A stretch of DNA of 64,000 nt from contig JAGYXB010001797.1 of assembly GCA_022495005.1 (NCBI GenBank), positions 1 to 64,000 of the forward strand, written 5' to 3'. Positions 34,101 to 45,344 of this stretch are shown here, piece after piece. The notes beneath the pieces were generated by a model that saw only the letters and a list, made by a program, of their open reading frames with translations, ran no database searches and was not told the DNA's origin. Origin of the DNA: Rhyacophila brunnea (lineage: Eukaryota > Arthropoda > Insecta > Trichoptera > Rhyacophilidae). Position numbers and translations under genes: made by a program. Within the stretch, counting starts at the first letter, position 1. Each line of letters opens with the position of its first letter.

Positions 34101-37100
34101 TTCGTGAAATGTAAAATTACGAGTCGATTTTAATTATACACTATTCCAGGGGTCGGCAGTTTGTAAAGTGAGAAGAGCTAAATTGTCAAGGAAACAGGAA
34201 AACAAAGGTACCAGAGAGCCGCATTTATATGTAATATGTATATGGATATGGATTTTTTGGGGGGAAAAGTTCAAGATTTTTTATTAAAAAAAATAATTAG
34301 AACGGCGTCCATGCATCGCTTCTGATAGCTTTACTACATCTGGCAAATAGCTACTTATTTTTAATTGAGTACATGATTGTAAATTTTTATCCGTTATTTT
34401 GATCAAGTTTATTTTTTATTTGGTTCATAGATGAGAATGTTTGTTCTCATACATATGTAGAGCCAAAGATTGTGAGAATTTCAAAAGTTAATTTTTTTAA
34501 CGCTTTTAATGTTTTAGGAAAACTACTCCATGTATCAAATAGTATTGTTTCTTATATATAAATCAATTAATTCTTATTTCTCTCTTTCGAGTTCTTCCAA
34601 GTGGCTGGTCAGATCTGTGAATTTTTTGCTCCACAGTTCCTTGCTTTTCAAATCTATTAACTACAAGCAACACGTGTGAGCATGCAGGTAAAGAATATGA
34701 GTAGAGTAAAGAGTGGTAGAGAGTATGCCATACGAGTCTAAGTTTGTTCGGCGGCTCTATCTCATAAACTCATAAGTTATAAGGCTGCTTGAGATGAGGT
34801 GAAATTGGAGTTTATGTCTGAAGAGCCGCAAACGTCCATACAAAGAGTCGCTTCTGCCCTATGAATTTAAGCATACAAGGGCAAATCTGCACATAAAATC
34901 ATGTATGTAATTAACTAAATGGGTGAATCTTAAATTAAAGTGGAATGTCATAATAGAAATGTGAAGTTCTCTTCAAATGATTCTCCAACACAGTCGGTCG
35001 TAGCTAACTTAATCGGTACAATAGAGGTCTTTTTCTTGCTTCAATTTCATACATTTATGCTCCAGAGATAGAAGGTTTTTTTAACATCTTAAACGCTGAT
35101 GACAATGTAGTTAGGCTTAATAATATTATAATGTTGCTTTTGTGGCTATACCTACACAATGTAAATATTTTATGTGCCTAGACGCATTTCCAATATTTCC
35201 ATCTGAATTTTTGCATGTTACTAAATGTTGAAAAATGTCAGCATCACTTCAAAAATTATAATTAACAGCAGACTTACAACATTTGAATTTCTTGGAAACT
35301 GCTGATCAGATTGAGAAGATGCCCCATCAAAAACTACACGTCTTTCCATTATATCCATTAAATTTTCGCAACGGGTCATAAGGTGGCGCCATCTGACAAT
35401 GTCTTCATGCTCGAAATGTGGCCGCTGAAAATTAAAATATAAAAATCTTAGTCAAATTCTGAATAATAATATTATATTATACAATGGAATCTTGATTTGA
35501 CATGCACAGACTTCACATTTTCTCAGTATTCGTGTGTAGTTTCTGCGAGCCAGTATTATTGTAGTGCAATTAATTCTCAGTTTTACCTTTTTATTACCTG
35601 CAATTTATGTCTGAAATATTCAAAATTCAATTAAGGCCACGTATTAAAATTAAAGATTCAATTTATTTGAATATATTCAATTCAATGCATAGCATTCTTG
35701 AAATGATTTCCAAACAATGTGTGCATTCTATTTATATCACGAATGTAGTGGGCAAGACCAAAGTTATGTCATACACAAAGCGTATTTTATTTTATTTATT
35801 TACGTCCATTCAAATAATGTCTGCAAAGAAAACAATTGAAAGAACTTGTTGACATAATACTATGCTCCAAATCAATCTGTATGATTTCCAATCTTCCACT
35901 AATTTACATTTTCCCTTTAGTTACGTTTTTTTTTCATTAGGTCTACAATCCAATATAGACATTCGACTTGTATACATTTACCACTCGACTATCGTGGGTG
36001 CTATATATAGATACATTGACCATATATTACGATCTGTAGCGAAATTCACATAGATATTTGACAGTTCATAAAGTATTTGTGGCCATTAGCCGGGGTCGAC
36101 GTATTAGTATTTGACAGTATACAGCCAATGAGGTATCGACTGATTAGTGTGGAGTGGTTTTTAGTCAATGTCAGTGTTCAATGTTTAATAATTTTAGCCG
36201 TCAGGGTTAAATTATTTGTTTTATTCATACTTATTTGTTTTTTTGTTGAATTAATCTGATCTGTGCCAGAAGGTTTTGTATGGTGGTAAGTGAGAGGCCG
36301 CAAATTTTTTAGCAAAAATATACCTTTTTTTTTTTTAAATATATTGAAAGTTTATCATAAATACTTACCAATCATATACCAAATGTCTCATTATTGGACC
36401 AGTATTCTTCCGAATTTTAAATTATTCAAAACAAACGCCTGAGACTGACATTCTGTCTTCAAAGACAGGCGAATAAGTTCGCGTTTTTTGTATGGCCGGC
36501 CATATCCGTGAACTAGTTCTCTTTGGCAGAGAACCGGTTTTAAGAATGCATATTGCACATATTGTTAGTTCATTTTTTTAAATGCATTAAGCCCTGCCGA
36601 AAGTAAACTATAATAGATAAAAAAATATTATTCTATCTATGAAATATCCAAAGTCATGTATGATTTAATTGCATAATTTTAGATAGTTTATAGATAGACG
36701 AGTATATATTGACTATTATTTATTATAGCTTGAATTTTAAAAACTAACCAACACCGTCTGCAAATAATTGAAGTCTTATTTCAATGAAAACAAATATGAA
36801 TGACTGACAACGTTTAGTGTGCACTATTTATGGTTGATCTTAACAGCCTACCTCCACTTTTCGCCACTTATAGATAGACATAATTGAGGCATTGTCAGGC
36901 GCGGACCGGACATCCTGGAGAGACTGGTAGTTTTGGGTAGCCTCCAGGGAAGGCGAAGCAGAGGAAGAGCGTCTGCGCGAAAGAGCTGACTAGGGGCACC
37001 ATCCATTCTGCCCTGAGAGAAGCGGAAGATCGAGAAGGATGGAAAGTCTTGGTCGCTCAAAGGATGGCGAAATTTAAATGTGGTCACGATCCTCAGCCAT

Positions 37101-40100
37101 GAGTGCACGACCAAGAAGAAGAATTGAGGCAATAAGTTTCAAAGTTGGTTACCTTTATTTTTAATTATTTTAATAATTGTAGGTACTTTTTCATCATACT
37201 GAATATTCATAAAATATCAAACTCCGCCAACGTTTGTTAGTTAAATAGAATTCAGTCGAAAGTTTATCGTAAAGTCCATTATATGCATCGACTGCCATTT
37301 TTTTTCAACATCTTTGGTTGTTAGGATATTTTCCAACCACCTCGTGGGTTATTGACTGAAATTTAACAATAATCAATGATGTGAAATAAATTATGAAAAA
37401 GGTTTCTTACTTGCGGCTGCTCAGGATTTGGCGATCCATACATTTTAGCCTGATGTGGTACCGTTGTTGGGGGTGGAGGTGGTACTACCGGCAAAAACTG
37501 GCAGGTTGGAGCTACCGAACGGGCACGCTGTTGTATTTTGGAAGGTATCCCGGGGATCGATTGATGGATCTGTTGAAGCGGTTGCTGCGGCATCTCGCGT
37601 TGGTGTATTGATCGATGCTGCAAAGTTTATCGTAAAGTCCTTTATATGCATCGACTGCCATTTTTTTTCAACATCTTTGGTTGTTAAGATATTTTCCAAC
37701 CACCTCGTGGGTTATTGACTGAAATTTAACAATAATCAATGATGTGAAATAAATTATGAAAAAGGTTTCTTACTTGCGGCTGCTCAGGATGTGGCGATCC
37801 ATACTTTTTAGCGCGACGTGGTACCCTTGTTGGGGGTGGAAGTGGTACTACCGGCAAAAACTGGCAGGTTGGAGCTACCGAACGGGCACGCTGTTGTATT
37901 TCGGAAGGTATCCCGGGGATCGATTGATGGATCTGTTGAAGCGGTTGCTGCGGCATCTCGCGTTGGTGTATTGATCGATGCTGCAAAGTTTATCGTAAAG
38001 TCCTTTATATGCATCGACTGCCATTTTTTTTCAACATCTTTGGTTGTTAGGATATTTTCCAACCACCTCGTGGGTTATTGACTAAAATTTAACAATAATC
38101 AATGATGTGAAATAAATTATGAAAAAGGTTTCTTACTTGCGGCTGCTCAGGATGTGGCGATCCATACTTTTTAGCGCGACGTGGTACCCTTGTTGGGGGT
38201 GGAAGTGGTACTACCGGCAAAAACTGGCAGGTTGGAGCTACCGAACGGGCACGCTGTTGTATTTCGGAAGGTATCCCGGGGATCGATTGATGGATCTGTT
38301 GAAGCGGTTGCTGGGGCATCTTGTGTTGCTGTATTTGTCGATACAGCAACTTGTGTTCTTGTGATGGTCGGCATGGAAGATGCTCTCGTGCAGTTGATCG
38401 GCGCAGCGTCTGGAAAAATAATTTAACAACTGATGTGAAATCAATGATGACAAAAATATTCCTGGATCAAACTGACATTTCCAATTTTGTTTAAATTCAT
38501 TTAATTATTTTCATTTTATGTAAAATTAGTAAGGTTCTATACAAGACCGAAATTTAATATCTAACTAATGTGAAATGAATGATGAAAAAATTACTTACTT
38601 TCATATCGTAAGGTTGTGTAGACCTTCGATACGGTTCTGGATATAAAATTGGGGCCACAATGGTGACTGGTTGAGTCGGTATTACCGATTGGTCCTGATG
38701 CAGTAGCATCGACTGTACTAACTGGTCTAACGGATTCATTTGTGAGGATCGGCGGCTCGTTGATGGAATTTCCTGAAACAATTGTGGCATTTATTGTGAT
38801 AAGTAATAGGTAAATATCTTTATTAATAATAACTTATTTAGTTTAATAATTTAATCTTTTGAATCTATTTGCAGTCCTAAATGTGCTTGTCGGTTTTTTA
38901 TAATTATCTCAAAATAAATATTCATGAAAGCAACTGACTTTGAAACCAATAGCCTCAATTGAGACAGTAAAATCCCAATTTGGCTGTTTACGGCATGTTA
39001 TAGCGTCTGAGCACATGCATGGATTTACTGGTAGCAATAGTGTGTATTTTAAACTATCGTGATAATAACTGTTTACACGTAAAAGTGCTGACTGTCTCGC
39101 CAATCTCATTCTTCTAGAGCAGTGTTTCCCAAAGTACGGGAAGAGTTTGGTGGGGGTACACGCTGCACCGGGCTTTGGCTACGCCTGGTGCAGCAAGCAT
39201 TAATACGACATCTATACAATATCAATGCTAGAATGTTTATCGCATGCGGAAGAAAAGCAATTGTTGGAATTAGCTTCAGACATATTCTTGAAAAATAAAT
39301 ATAAGGAGTGTACTTTAACATCATTCTGGTGACAAACAGTGGCGGTAACAATGAAAAGTTGAGCGATGTCTTCAAAGATGCAGGCAGTGCGTAGCACTTG
39401 CATAGTATTAGAGGAGCCGCCGCTGGTGACAAATGAAGCATGTGTATCCAGTTTTAACAGAGAGAGTCCAGAAAAACATTTTGCCTTTTCCAACTTCATA
39501 TCCATGACGTGAAGTTGCATTTTCAAATTGCAAATTATGATGATCTGTTTCAACATAAACAATTTCATCCTTCTTATTGATTATAATGAATGTTATTACA
39601 ACGTTTTTCTTAGGTCGTATTGTTATTTGTCCAGTGGTTGTTTGTCCGATACAAATCTTACAATCGATTTTTAACTAACTTCCTGACTAGCTAGACATTT
39701 GAAACTTTTAGAATATATCAGAACACGATGGCAATGCATTTTTTTAATACTTTTAGCCAGGGCTTTTTTTTAAAAAAAAAAGGTGCCGGAACTCACTTCA
39801 TGTCAAGCTTTTTACTAAATAAAATTATATTCAAATGTCACTTAAATGAAATTTAAAGGAGCTATGCCACGAAGCGAACAAAAAAAGGTTGATTTTTACG
39901 ATAATTTTTTTATTTTAGTCAAAACAAAGCTACAGAAACAATAAAATACATACATTATATTTGAAATATATTGTACAAATAAGACTAAATAAGACTAACT
40001 TTAAAATATAATTGTAAATACATATGTAATGTATTTATTTATGAACTTGAATAAAAGTTTAGAGTGATTTCCAAAGTTTTTCCAATTCTCGTCTGATACA

Positions 40101-43100
40101 TCATCTCGATTCCTTTTCTTAGTGTTAGAGTCTAAGGCCGAATGTCTTCCTTTAAGTAACCACCTATCAACATATTTTGAAGGATCGAAAAGTGTCAAGG
40201 GTGGTCCCACGAGTTTGATGAACAAGAGTGCCGAAACTGTTTTAGTGTTTAACGAAGCTCTTGTTGGGGTAATAATAAGATCCATTTGCGAAAACCCCCG
40301 TTCACATTCACTTGAAGAAATGGGAATAGAATTCAGAGCATATACCAAACGCAAGAGTTTTTCAGAATATGTCTTTTCGAGAATGTATTCGCGAACTCCA
40401 CGAATCATTTCTCGTTCATCTAGTTGTAGCCTGATCGAAATGTTTCTAATTTCCATCTCTCCAAATGTCAACCGATTATCAATGTCTTCAGGCCAATATT
40501 TTTGGTCAAGTACGCGAGCCCAAAGTGCAAACTCAACATCTTTATTATCTAGCAGCCTTTTTTCAATTGACGCTTTCAACGTGGAATAAAATATTTTCGG
40601 ATCAATAGGAGGATCATTTTTAGAAACTTTTTCGTGAAGTAAAACTCCACGAAAATGCAGATTGCTTACAGCAGCTGCAGCACATTTATAATAGGGTCCA
40701 AAATTCTGTTTTCTTTCTTCAAAAACTTGAACGAGTTCATTTATTTTTCGATTTGCAATGTAAAGGTTCACATTGCGATTTTGTAGGTCCAAACCAAGTT
40801 CCGACAATTCTTGGAGAGCGTCGCACATCAATGCTAGATCCAATAAAAATGCTGTTGATGTTATTTTGTTCTTTAAGCCACTGTAAGTACACTTGTCATT
40901 TTTATCTCTTGTAAGGTCATTCATCGCTTCTTCAAAATGACGCACAAGGGATTCATAATTATTCCACACAGCCGAAACTGAACGAAAACTAGATGTCACC
41001 CATCGGGTACTTAAAACTCTTCCGATTTTCAGTACCTCAACGCCTAGTGATTCTGCACATAAATGCAACTCTCTATTATTTTTCGGCGACGCGTGGTATA
41101 AAACATAAAGTTTATCAATAAATGATTTGAATCTATCGATCCCTGAAATTTTTTTTACAACATCACTTACTGATAATTCTAATCTGTGATTAGTACAATG
41201 CCAAACTATAATTGAAGGAAATTTTTCTGTCAGCAATTTTTTCACTCCATTTTTAGAACCTAACATCACAGCAGCGCCGTCGCATGCAACCGAAACTAAA
41301 TATTTTTTTAAATATTCTTCTGTCATCCTATATAAATCAAGAGATTGGAGTAATGATTCAAATATTCCTTTTGCCGTTAACGTCTTTAAGTTCAATCAAA
41401 TCCAAAAACAAATTAATTGGTGAATTCATTCCAACACTTTCGACACAGCATCGAACATACACAATGAGGGTGGTTTTTTGGCTTATGGTGGTAGACTCAT
41501 CAATTATCAAAGAAATTATATTTTTCGATTGAACAATTTCTTTGAAAACATTTTTTCTCATTTCATCACATATATGATTTACAATGTTTAACATGCGTTA
41601 GTGGAATGGAGAATATGACCCATTTCGATCCCATTTAGTTCTTGGAGATTAATTTCACTTTCAAACATATTGAATGATTGATTTTCCTTAGCTACTTTAT
41701 ATGCAGTTCGAAAAATGTTTGCTGTTATTACTTTTTCGCGAGATAACGATTTTAAAAAGTATTTTCAATCTGCTTTTTTTTGGCTTCAGAAATGATTTTT
41801 AACGCTGCTTTGTGTGCAATAGATCCTCTGTGATCGAAAAATTTTTTTCGAAGTGACCCCAATTGTAGCTTCCTCTCTTTCCCAGAATACGTGATTTCAT
41901 TATTGGCCCATTCTTTGGATATTTTCATTCCCATTGTCGTTTCAGTTCCAAGAGTTCCAACGTTTCTGCAAATTGTGCAGCCAAGTTTCATTTTGTGTAC
42001 GTTCAACCATTCGTTTTTTGAGCAAAAATTGTTTTTTTGATCTAATGACCAGCAGTCTGGCCAATCGTTTTGAGTTCGACCTTGATCCCCGAGATCAGCT
42101 AGAGATGATTCAGGAACATTTACATGTACCGATATTTCCATATCTTCTGTCATCGTTTCTGTTTTGAGCTTTTTATTTGCGGAATCGGCGCCGCTGCCGG
42201 TGGTTGAGAAGTAACAGGAAATTTTTTTCATATTTAAACTTGGGGCTGCACTAAATAATATATAAAATAGTTGCACAACACGTAATCGTAACACAAACTG
42301 ACTAAACAAACGTAAATAACAATATACGCAGATGCTGCCATGCGATAAACGTCAAACTGTCAAAATCATAATACGCAGCATACGTATGAAGCTAGTTACA
42401 TACGCATGTTTGCTATTTAAACTATACGGTTACTTCACTAACACTAACACTAACACGCCAACATTCAAAATGGCTTCCACCTGTACCTTATTTTATCATT
42501 TTAACGAATTATTATTGTAATTATTTAAGCGCAAATATTTTTTCGTTTAATTGATTTTGAAATAAAACCGTGAAAAAAGGTGCCGGAACGCCGTTCCACC
42601 GCGTTAAATGGAAAAAAAAGCCCTGCTTTTAGCCATCTTTAAGTAGAATTGAATTCATTTTTAGTTAATTCCGTTTTGTATGAAAAGTTATTTCAATACC
42701 ATTATTGGTTGCTAGGGGGTCCTATACCAACTAAACTATTAAATAATGCGTGCGTTACTATGGAAATCAATATGGAATGACATTTCATTATTCAGTATTT
42801 CTATCAAGTACAATATATATATAATAATATAAAAATAAATTATCACGAACATGAATCAACTTACCTATTTTAATACAACACATATAACCATCTTTTCTAC
42901 TTAATTAACTAAAAATATTTACCACTGACTTTAGGTTTAACATAAAAAATATCAATTTTTGCAACACGCGCTCGCAGGTGAATGACGCTTAGTTAAGCAA
43001 CAAACTAAGATTTGGCGGCGACACCATAGCAAATATCTCACACATCTGTAAACCTTTTATCTTACTTTAGCGGGTGTCGCAGAGATAAGGGTGCCGAATA

Positions 43101-45280
43101 CTTTCTCATTCGCACTTATGCATCGTTTTTGTTCAGGCCTTGGTCTTAACCTTTTGTTTGCAAAAGCTGAATTCGGTCAAAATAGCAACCACTGACATTA
43201 AGGGGGATGCTTATACTATCAGAGGCGAAAAGAGGCACCTAACGGAAAAATACGAAGCTTGCAATTTGAGATTTTTTTGATAATTTACAATTTCAACTGT
43301 AGTAATTAATAAATATGTATCTGAAAACACTAAAAAGATTTTTTATTTTTTTTTAAATTTAAAGATAAACTGGCAATTGTAAAAAAATGTAATAAAATGT
43401 GAATTCGTTGCAGGGTCAAATCTTATTATTACATTATATTTTATGGCCATATTTATATATTTTAAAAAACATCGATTTTAAAAAAAATATAAATGTGTAT
43501 AACTTGAAATCCTTTTTATTCATATCAAATTTTATTTTAGGCATGGTCACAATATTGAAGCTCGAGTTGATATAAATAAAAAGGATTTCAAGTTATACAC
43601 ATTTATATTTTTATAAAAATCGATGTTTTTTAAAATATATATAAAAAATATTAAAACGATGAATTAGTCAAAAATCTACACCACATAAAATCTAAAACTT
43701 AATAAACTAAATTTTAATTATAATTATGACCATAAAATATAATGTAATAATAAGATTTAACCCTGCAATGAATTCACATTTAATTACATTTTTTTACAAT
43801 TGCCAGTTTATCTTTAAGTTTAAAAAAAATAAAAAATCTTTTTAATGTTTTCGGATACATATTTATTAAATAATACAGTTGAAATTGTAAATTATCAAAA
43901 AAAATCTCAAATTGCAAGCTTCGTATAATTCCGCTAGGTTCTCTGCTGGCATGCGTCTCGCCCTTAAGGTCGATAATTCATATGCTACTCATAATGTTAT
44001 TGTTAATCTTAGTATTACAAGACATACTCAGGAATGAAATGATGGCTGATATTACGTCCAGCAATATGATGATTGCTCGATGCAAAGGTTGTTTATGTGA
44101 GATGGTTGAAAAATCTGCATTGACATTGTTCATGTGTGAAATTTATTTCTGTGGCAAAATTTTAAAAAGTTGGCTTTATTTAAGAGAAAGAGTTTATATA
44201 GATATCTGCATATTTTTCTGTAGATATCTGTAAATAAATTAGATTTATGTATCATTTCATCATTTTATTGCAACTCTGGATGTCTATAACCTCAAATTTG
44301 CGATACATTTAAAACAAACAATATGTTTATTGCACTTTTGTTTTTTTCAGTACAAATATCATTAAAAATTTATATTTTGAATTGAATTATTTGGTATCAG
44401 AAAAGTTTTAAAATTAACGATTGATAATTGTTAAACGAAGCTCTAGCTGTAAATTATTCAATCTTATAGTTTTCCACAAACGTTTATTAGTTTTCTAATT
44501 TAAAAAATAGTTTTATAATCATTGTTTTATTATATTTCTTGTAAACTATTGTAAATAATGTGGAGTATGGTTTTGATTTTTTAAGGCAAATTATATGGAG
44601 AAATACCACAAAAAACAAATAACATACTTACCTATCTAATTATTGGATTGAAAAGAGATCGGCAATCAACAAATTGTCTCAAATTGCAAGCTTTGTATTT
44701 TTTCGCTAGGTGCCACTGGTAGGCTGAATAAGATGATTATTTATTATGACTTTATATTTTGAATTACTGGACAATGTCCCATTGATTGGCGGCTCTCGTG
44801 GTGCAGTTGGTAAGGCGCTCGCCTTCCACCCGAGAGTTCCTGGGTTCGATTCCCGGTCATGACAAAAAAACATTTATGTATTTTTCTCAAAGCCTGGGTG
44901 TTTGTGATTGTTCAAAATTACTAACAACCACCTTGTACGAAAAAGCAAGGACATGGTTATTAATAATTCTAAAAAAAAAAAAAAATGTCCCATTGAAGTG
45001 GACAAAACCAGTCCTGATAATTATTAAATTTTCTGATATTTGTAGTAATTACTACCTATTGTGCTTTATTTAAATTTTTCTAATACAATGTCTTTCCACC
45101 AAGAATTTATAGTTAACAAAATAAATGTAATATTATCAACATATTGTGCGACACATGATTTTTTGGATATATTTTAACCATAAAGCGATTTAAAATATAA
45201 ATGAACTATAAATTAGATAGGTATTTTACATCCCAATAATTATTTTCGCTTACCTGTTGCTGGTTGCTGCTGCTGGCCAT
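30096..45280 (-). CDS. Predicted multi-exon gene of unknown function, Q/P/S-rich, with tandem exon arrays
   Basis: Not recognised. Exons on the minus strand, 5' to 3': 45254-45280 (MASSSNQQQ, start context ACCATGGCC), 38599-38772, 38137-38409, 37774-37980, 37411-37617, 35278-35424, 31954-32020, 30984-31022, 30757-30813, 30534-30593, 30299-30358 and 30096-30131. Each has AG and GT borders. Phases run 0 through 35.3 kb, then 0 to 1 at 31954-32020, then 1 to 1 in all micro-exons, so about 430 residues read open. The order is an N-terminal Q-rich disordered region; EDIVRWRHLMTRCENLMDIM (possible helix) from 35.3 kb; then short S/P/acidic cassettes. Exon 30534-30593 gives VIVISSEDEE, a SUMO-interaction-motif look-alike. 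No signal peptide or membrane segment. The 3' end is not found. A 5.7-kb hAT and R1 region lies in the second intron. Missed exons are possible. Splice and phase agreement make it likely real. Confidence 0.65.
31675..31700 (-). repeat. R1 end fragment
   Basis: A short piece of the R1 outer end (GAATACAAGCTAAG, AACGTTGTAA). It lies in an intron of the predicted gene. Confidence 0.5.
32954..33168 (+). repeat. Dispersed repeat R1, 5'-truncated
   Basis: Starts inside the repeat at CTAAGGGGGTGGTCC and runs to the usual end ATCTTGTAATTATT. It abuts the possible coding stretch 33169-33300. Confidence 0.7.
33169..33311 (-). other. Possible alternative or lost exon
   Basis: A minus-strand frame reads MLHIYSTYQQSNRLQTIMQA then ANLFSGLPIEENDDFGT, composition like coding DNA. 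An acceptor (CATCTACAG) is present, but its phase does not match the flanking exons of the predicted gene and the only near donor, GGTACT, is weak. The R1 insertion at its end may have destroyed the true donor. Confidence 0.3.
36892..37121 (+). mobile_element. 5'-truncated non-LTR 3' end with 10-bp TSD
   Basis: 230 bp nearly identical to about 15575-15815, ending in AAGAAGAA. aattgaggca is duplicated at 36882-36891 and 37122-37131. Relative to the other copy it lacks 16 bp in the GCGTCTGCGCGA region. It lies in an intron of the predicted gene and is target-primed insertion in form. Confidence 0.9.
37260..38343 (-). repeat. Three tandem 363-bp units, each carrying a 207-bp phase-0 exon
   Basis: Units at about 37260, 37625 and 37988 each hold intron, acceptor (TTTGCAG), exon and donor (CAA|GTAAGA). 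The coding text is QREMPQQPLQQIHQSIPG to KYGSPHPEQPQ. The exons are over 90 percent alike, with copies 2 and 3 almost identical. The third exon (38137-38409) is longer at its 5' end and uses an upstream acceptor, so it looks ancestral. Exon length is a multiple of three, so duplication does not break the frame. Confidence 0.85.
39119..39560 (+). pseudogene. Decayed hAT (ZBED5/FAM200-like) remnant
   Basis: Begins CAGTGTTTCCCAAAGTACGG, a hAT-type end. From about 39240 the plus strand reads EEKQLLELASDIFLKNKYKE then CTLTSFW, like the stretch before the C-terminal dimerisation region of ZBED5/FAM200-type transposases. Stops follow. Internally deleted. Confidence 0.5.
39758..42625 (-). mobile_element. 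hAT transposon, 2868 bp, with TIRs and exact 8-bp TSD
   Basis: Ends CAGGGCTTTTTTTT and AAAAAAAAGCCCTG. Subterminal GGTGCCGGAACTCACTTC on the left faces GGTGCCGGAACGCCGTTCC on the right. cttttagc is duplicated at 39750-39757 and 42626-42633. A minus-strand transposase lies within. Structure complete; transposase broken by frameshifts. Confidence 0.95.
40001..42231 (-). pseudogene. hAT transposase (KIAA1586/ZNF-MYM-like), two frameshifts
   Basis: Cut-and-paste transposase. Three frames cover it: 42231-41752 (start MKKISCYFSTTGSGADS), 41594-41358 and 41395-40001. The N-terminal part carries a TTF-like zinc finger region (CTICRNVGTL ... HRGSIAHKAA). The RNase-H-like core shows SLIIDESTT (first Asp) and SVACDGAAVMLGS (second Asp). 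The C-terminal dimerisation block reads SSSECERGFSQMDLIITPTR and LLFIKLVGPPLTLFDP. One shift lies just after 41752, the other near 41390, so no intact protein is made. Family length is about 650-750 residues, so little sequence is missing. Confidence 0.9.
43202..43963. mobile_element. Long-TIR non-autonomous element with TTAA target (piggyBac-like)
   Basis: 762 bp, TTAA at 43198-43201 and 43964-43967. The left end is GGGGGATGCTTATACTATCA; the right end complement is GGGCGAGACGCATGCCAGCA. Arms are inverted over about 350 bp, pairing blocks such as CGAAGCTTGCAATTTGAGAT. Partial copies lie at 50795, 59004, 49430 and 44660, and both 50795 and 59004 also start after TTAA. No transposase inside. 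Confidence 0.8.
44660..44725. mobile_element. End fragment of the TTAA long-TIR family
   Basis: CTCAAATTGCAAGCTTTGTA followed by TCGCTAGGTGCCACTGG matches the right end of the 43202-43963 element. Confidence 0.6.
44786..44983 (+). mobile_element. SINE-1 with 13-bp TSD and poly-A tail
   Basis: Head GGCTCTCGTGGTGCAGTTGG, B box GGGTTCGATTCCCGG, body, and a tail of about 15 A. aatgtcccattga is duplicated at 44773-44785 and 44984-44996. The clean duplication and tail point to recent retrotransposition. It lies in intron 2 of the predicted gene. Confidence 0.9.
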
Positions 45281-45310
45281 GGTCTTCTGATTTCTTAATT
45301 TTCTTCAAAT
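45254..45310 (-). other. Exon 2 of the predicted gene with start codon
   Basis: 57 bp bounded by TTTTTCAG and GTAAGCGAA. The ATG at 45280-45278 stands in ACCATGGCC and gives nine codons, MASSSNQQQ, ending in phase 0. The next exon found (38599-38772) is open in phase 0. The upstream 30 bp would be 5' UTR. Confidence 0.6.
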
Positions 45311-45344
45311 CTGAAAAATAACAAATATATAATATAGTATATAT

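Larger units (their letters stand above)
32021..35277. other. Intron of the predicted gene with repeat debris
   Basis: Between exons 31954-32020 and 35278-35424. It holds a partial R1 copy (32954-33168) and a tRNA-like B box GTGTGTTCGAATCATG near 32574. A stretch from about 34147 (CAGGGGTCGGCAG) to 34860 looks like a decayed hAT MITE but lacks a readable right end or TSD. Confidence 0.5.
39598..42840 (+). repeat. Dispersed repeat R1 split by a hAT insertion
   Basis: R1 parts 39598-39757 and 42634 to about 42800 join exactly across the hAT element with its duplicated cttttagc. This dates R1 as older than the hAT insertion. Confidence 0.85.

Noticed and set aside
34147..34860. hAT MITE starting CAGGGGTCGGCAG
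   Set aside because: The left end looks right, but the right end and TSD could not be read convincingly; kept only as a remark in the intron entry.
37445..38374. Second minus-strand frame of the tandem exons (DAAATASTDPSIDPRDTF)
   Set aside because: It meets a stop before the strong donor in all three copies, while the Q-rich frame stays open through both splice sites.
37393..38426. Plus-strand ORFs of 72-87 residues (MKKVSYLRLLR type)
   Set aside because: They are antisense shadows of the tandem exons; splice signals and phase agreement are on the minus strand.
44786..44870. tRNA gene
   Set aside because: A and B boxes are present but the unit is flanked by a 13-bp TSD and ends in a poly-A tail, so it is a SINE.
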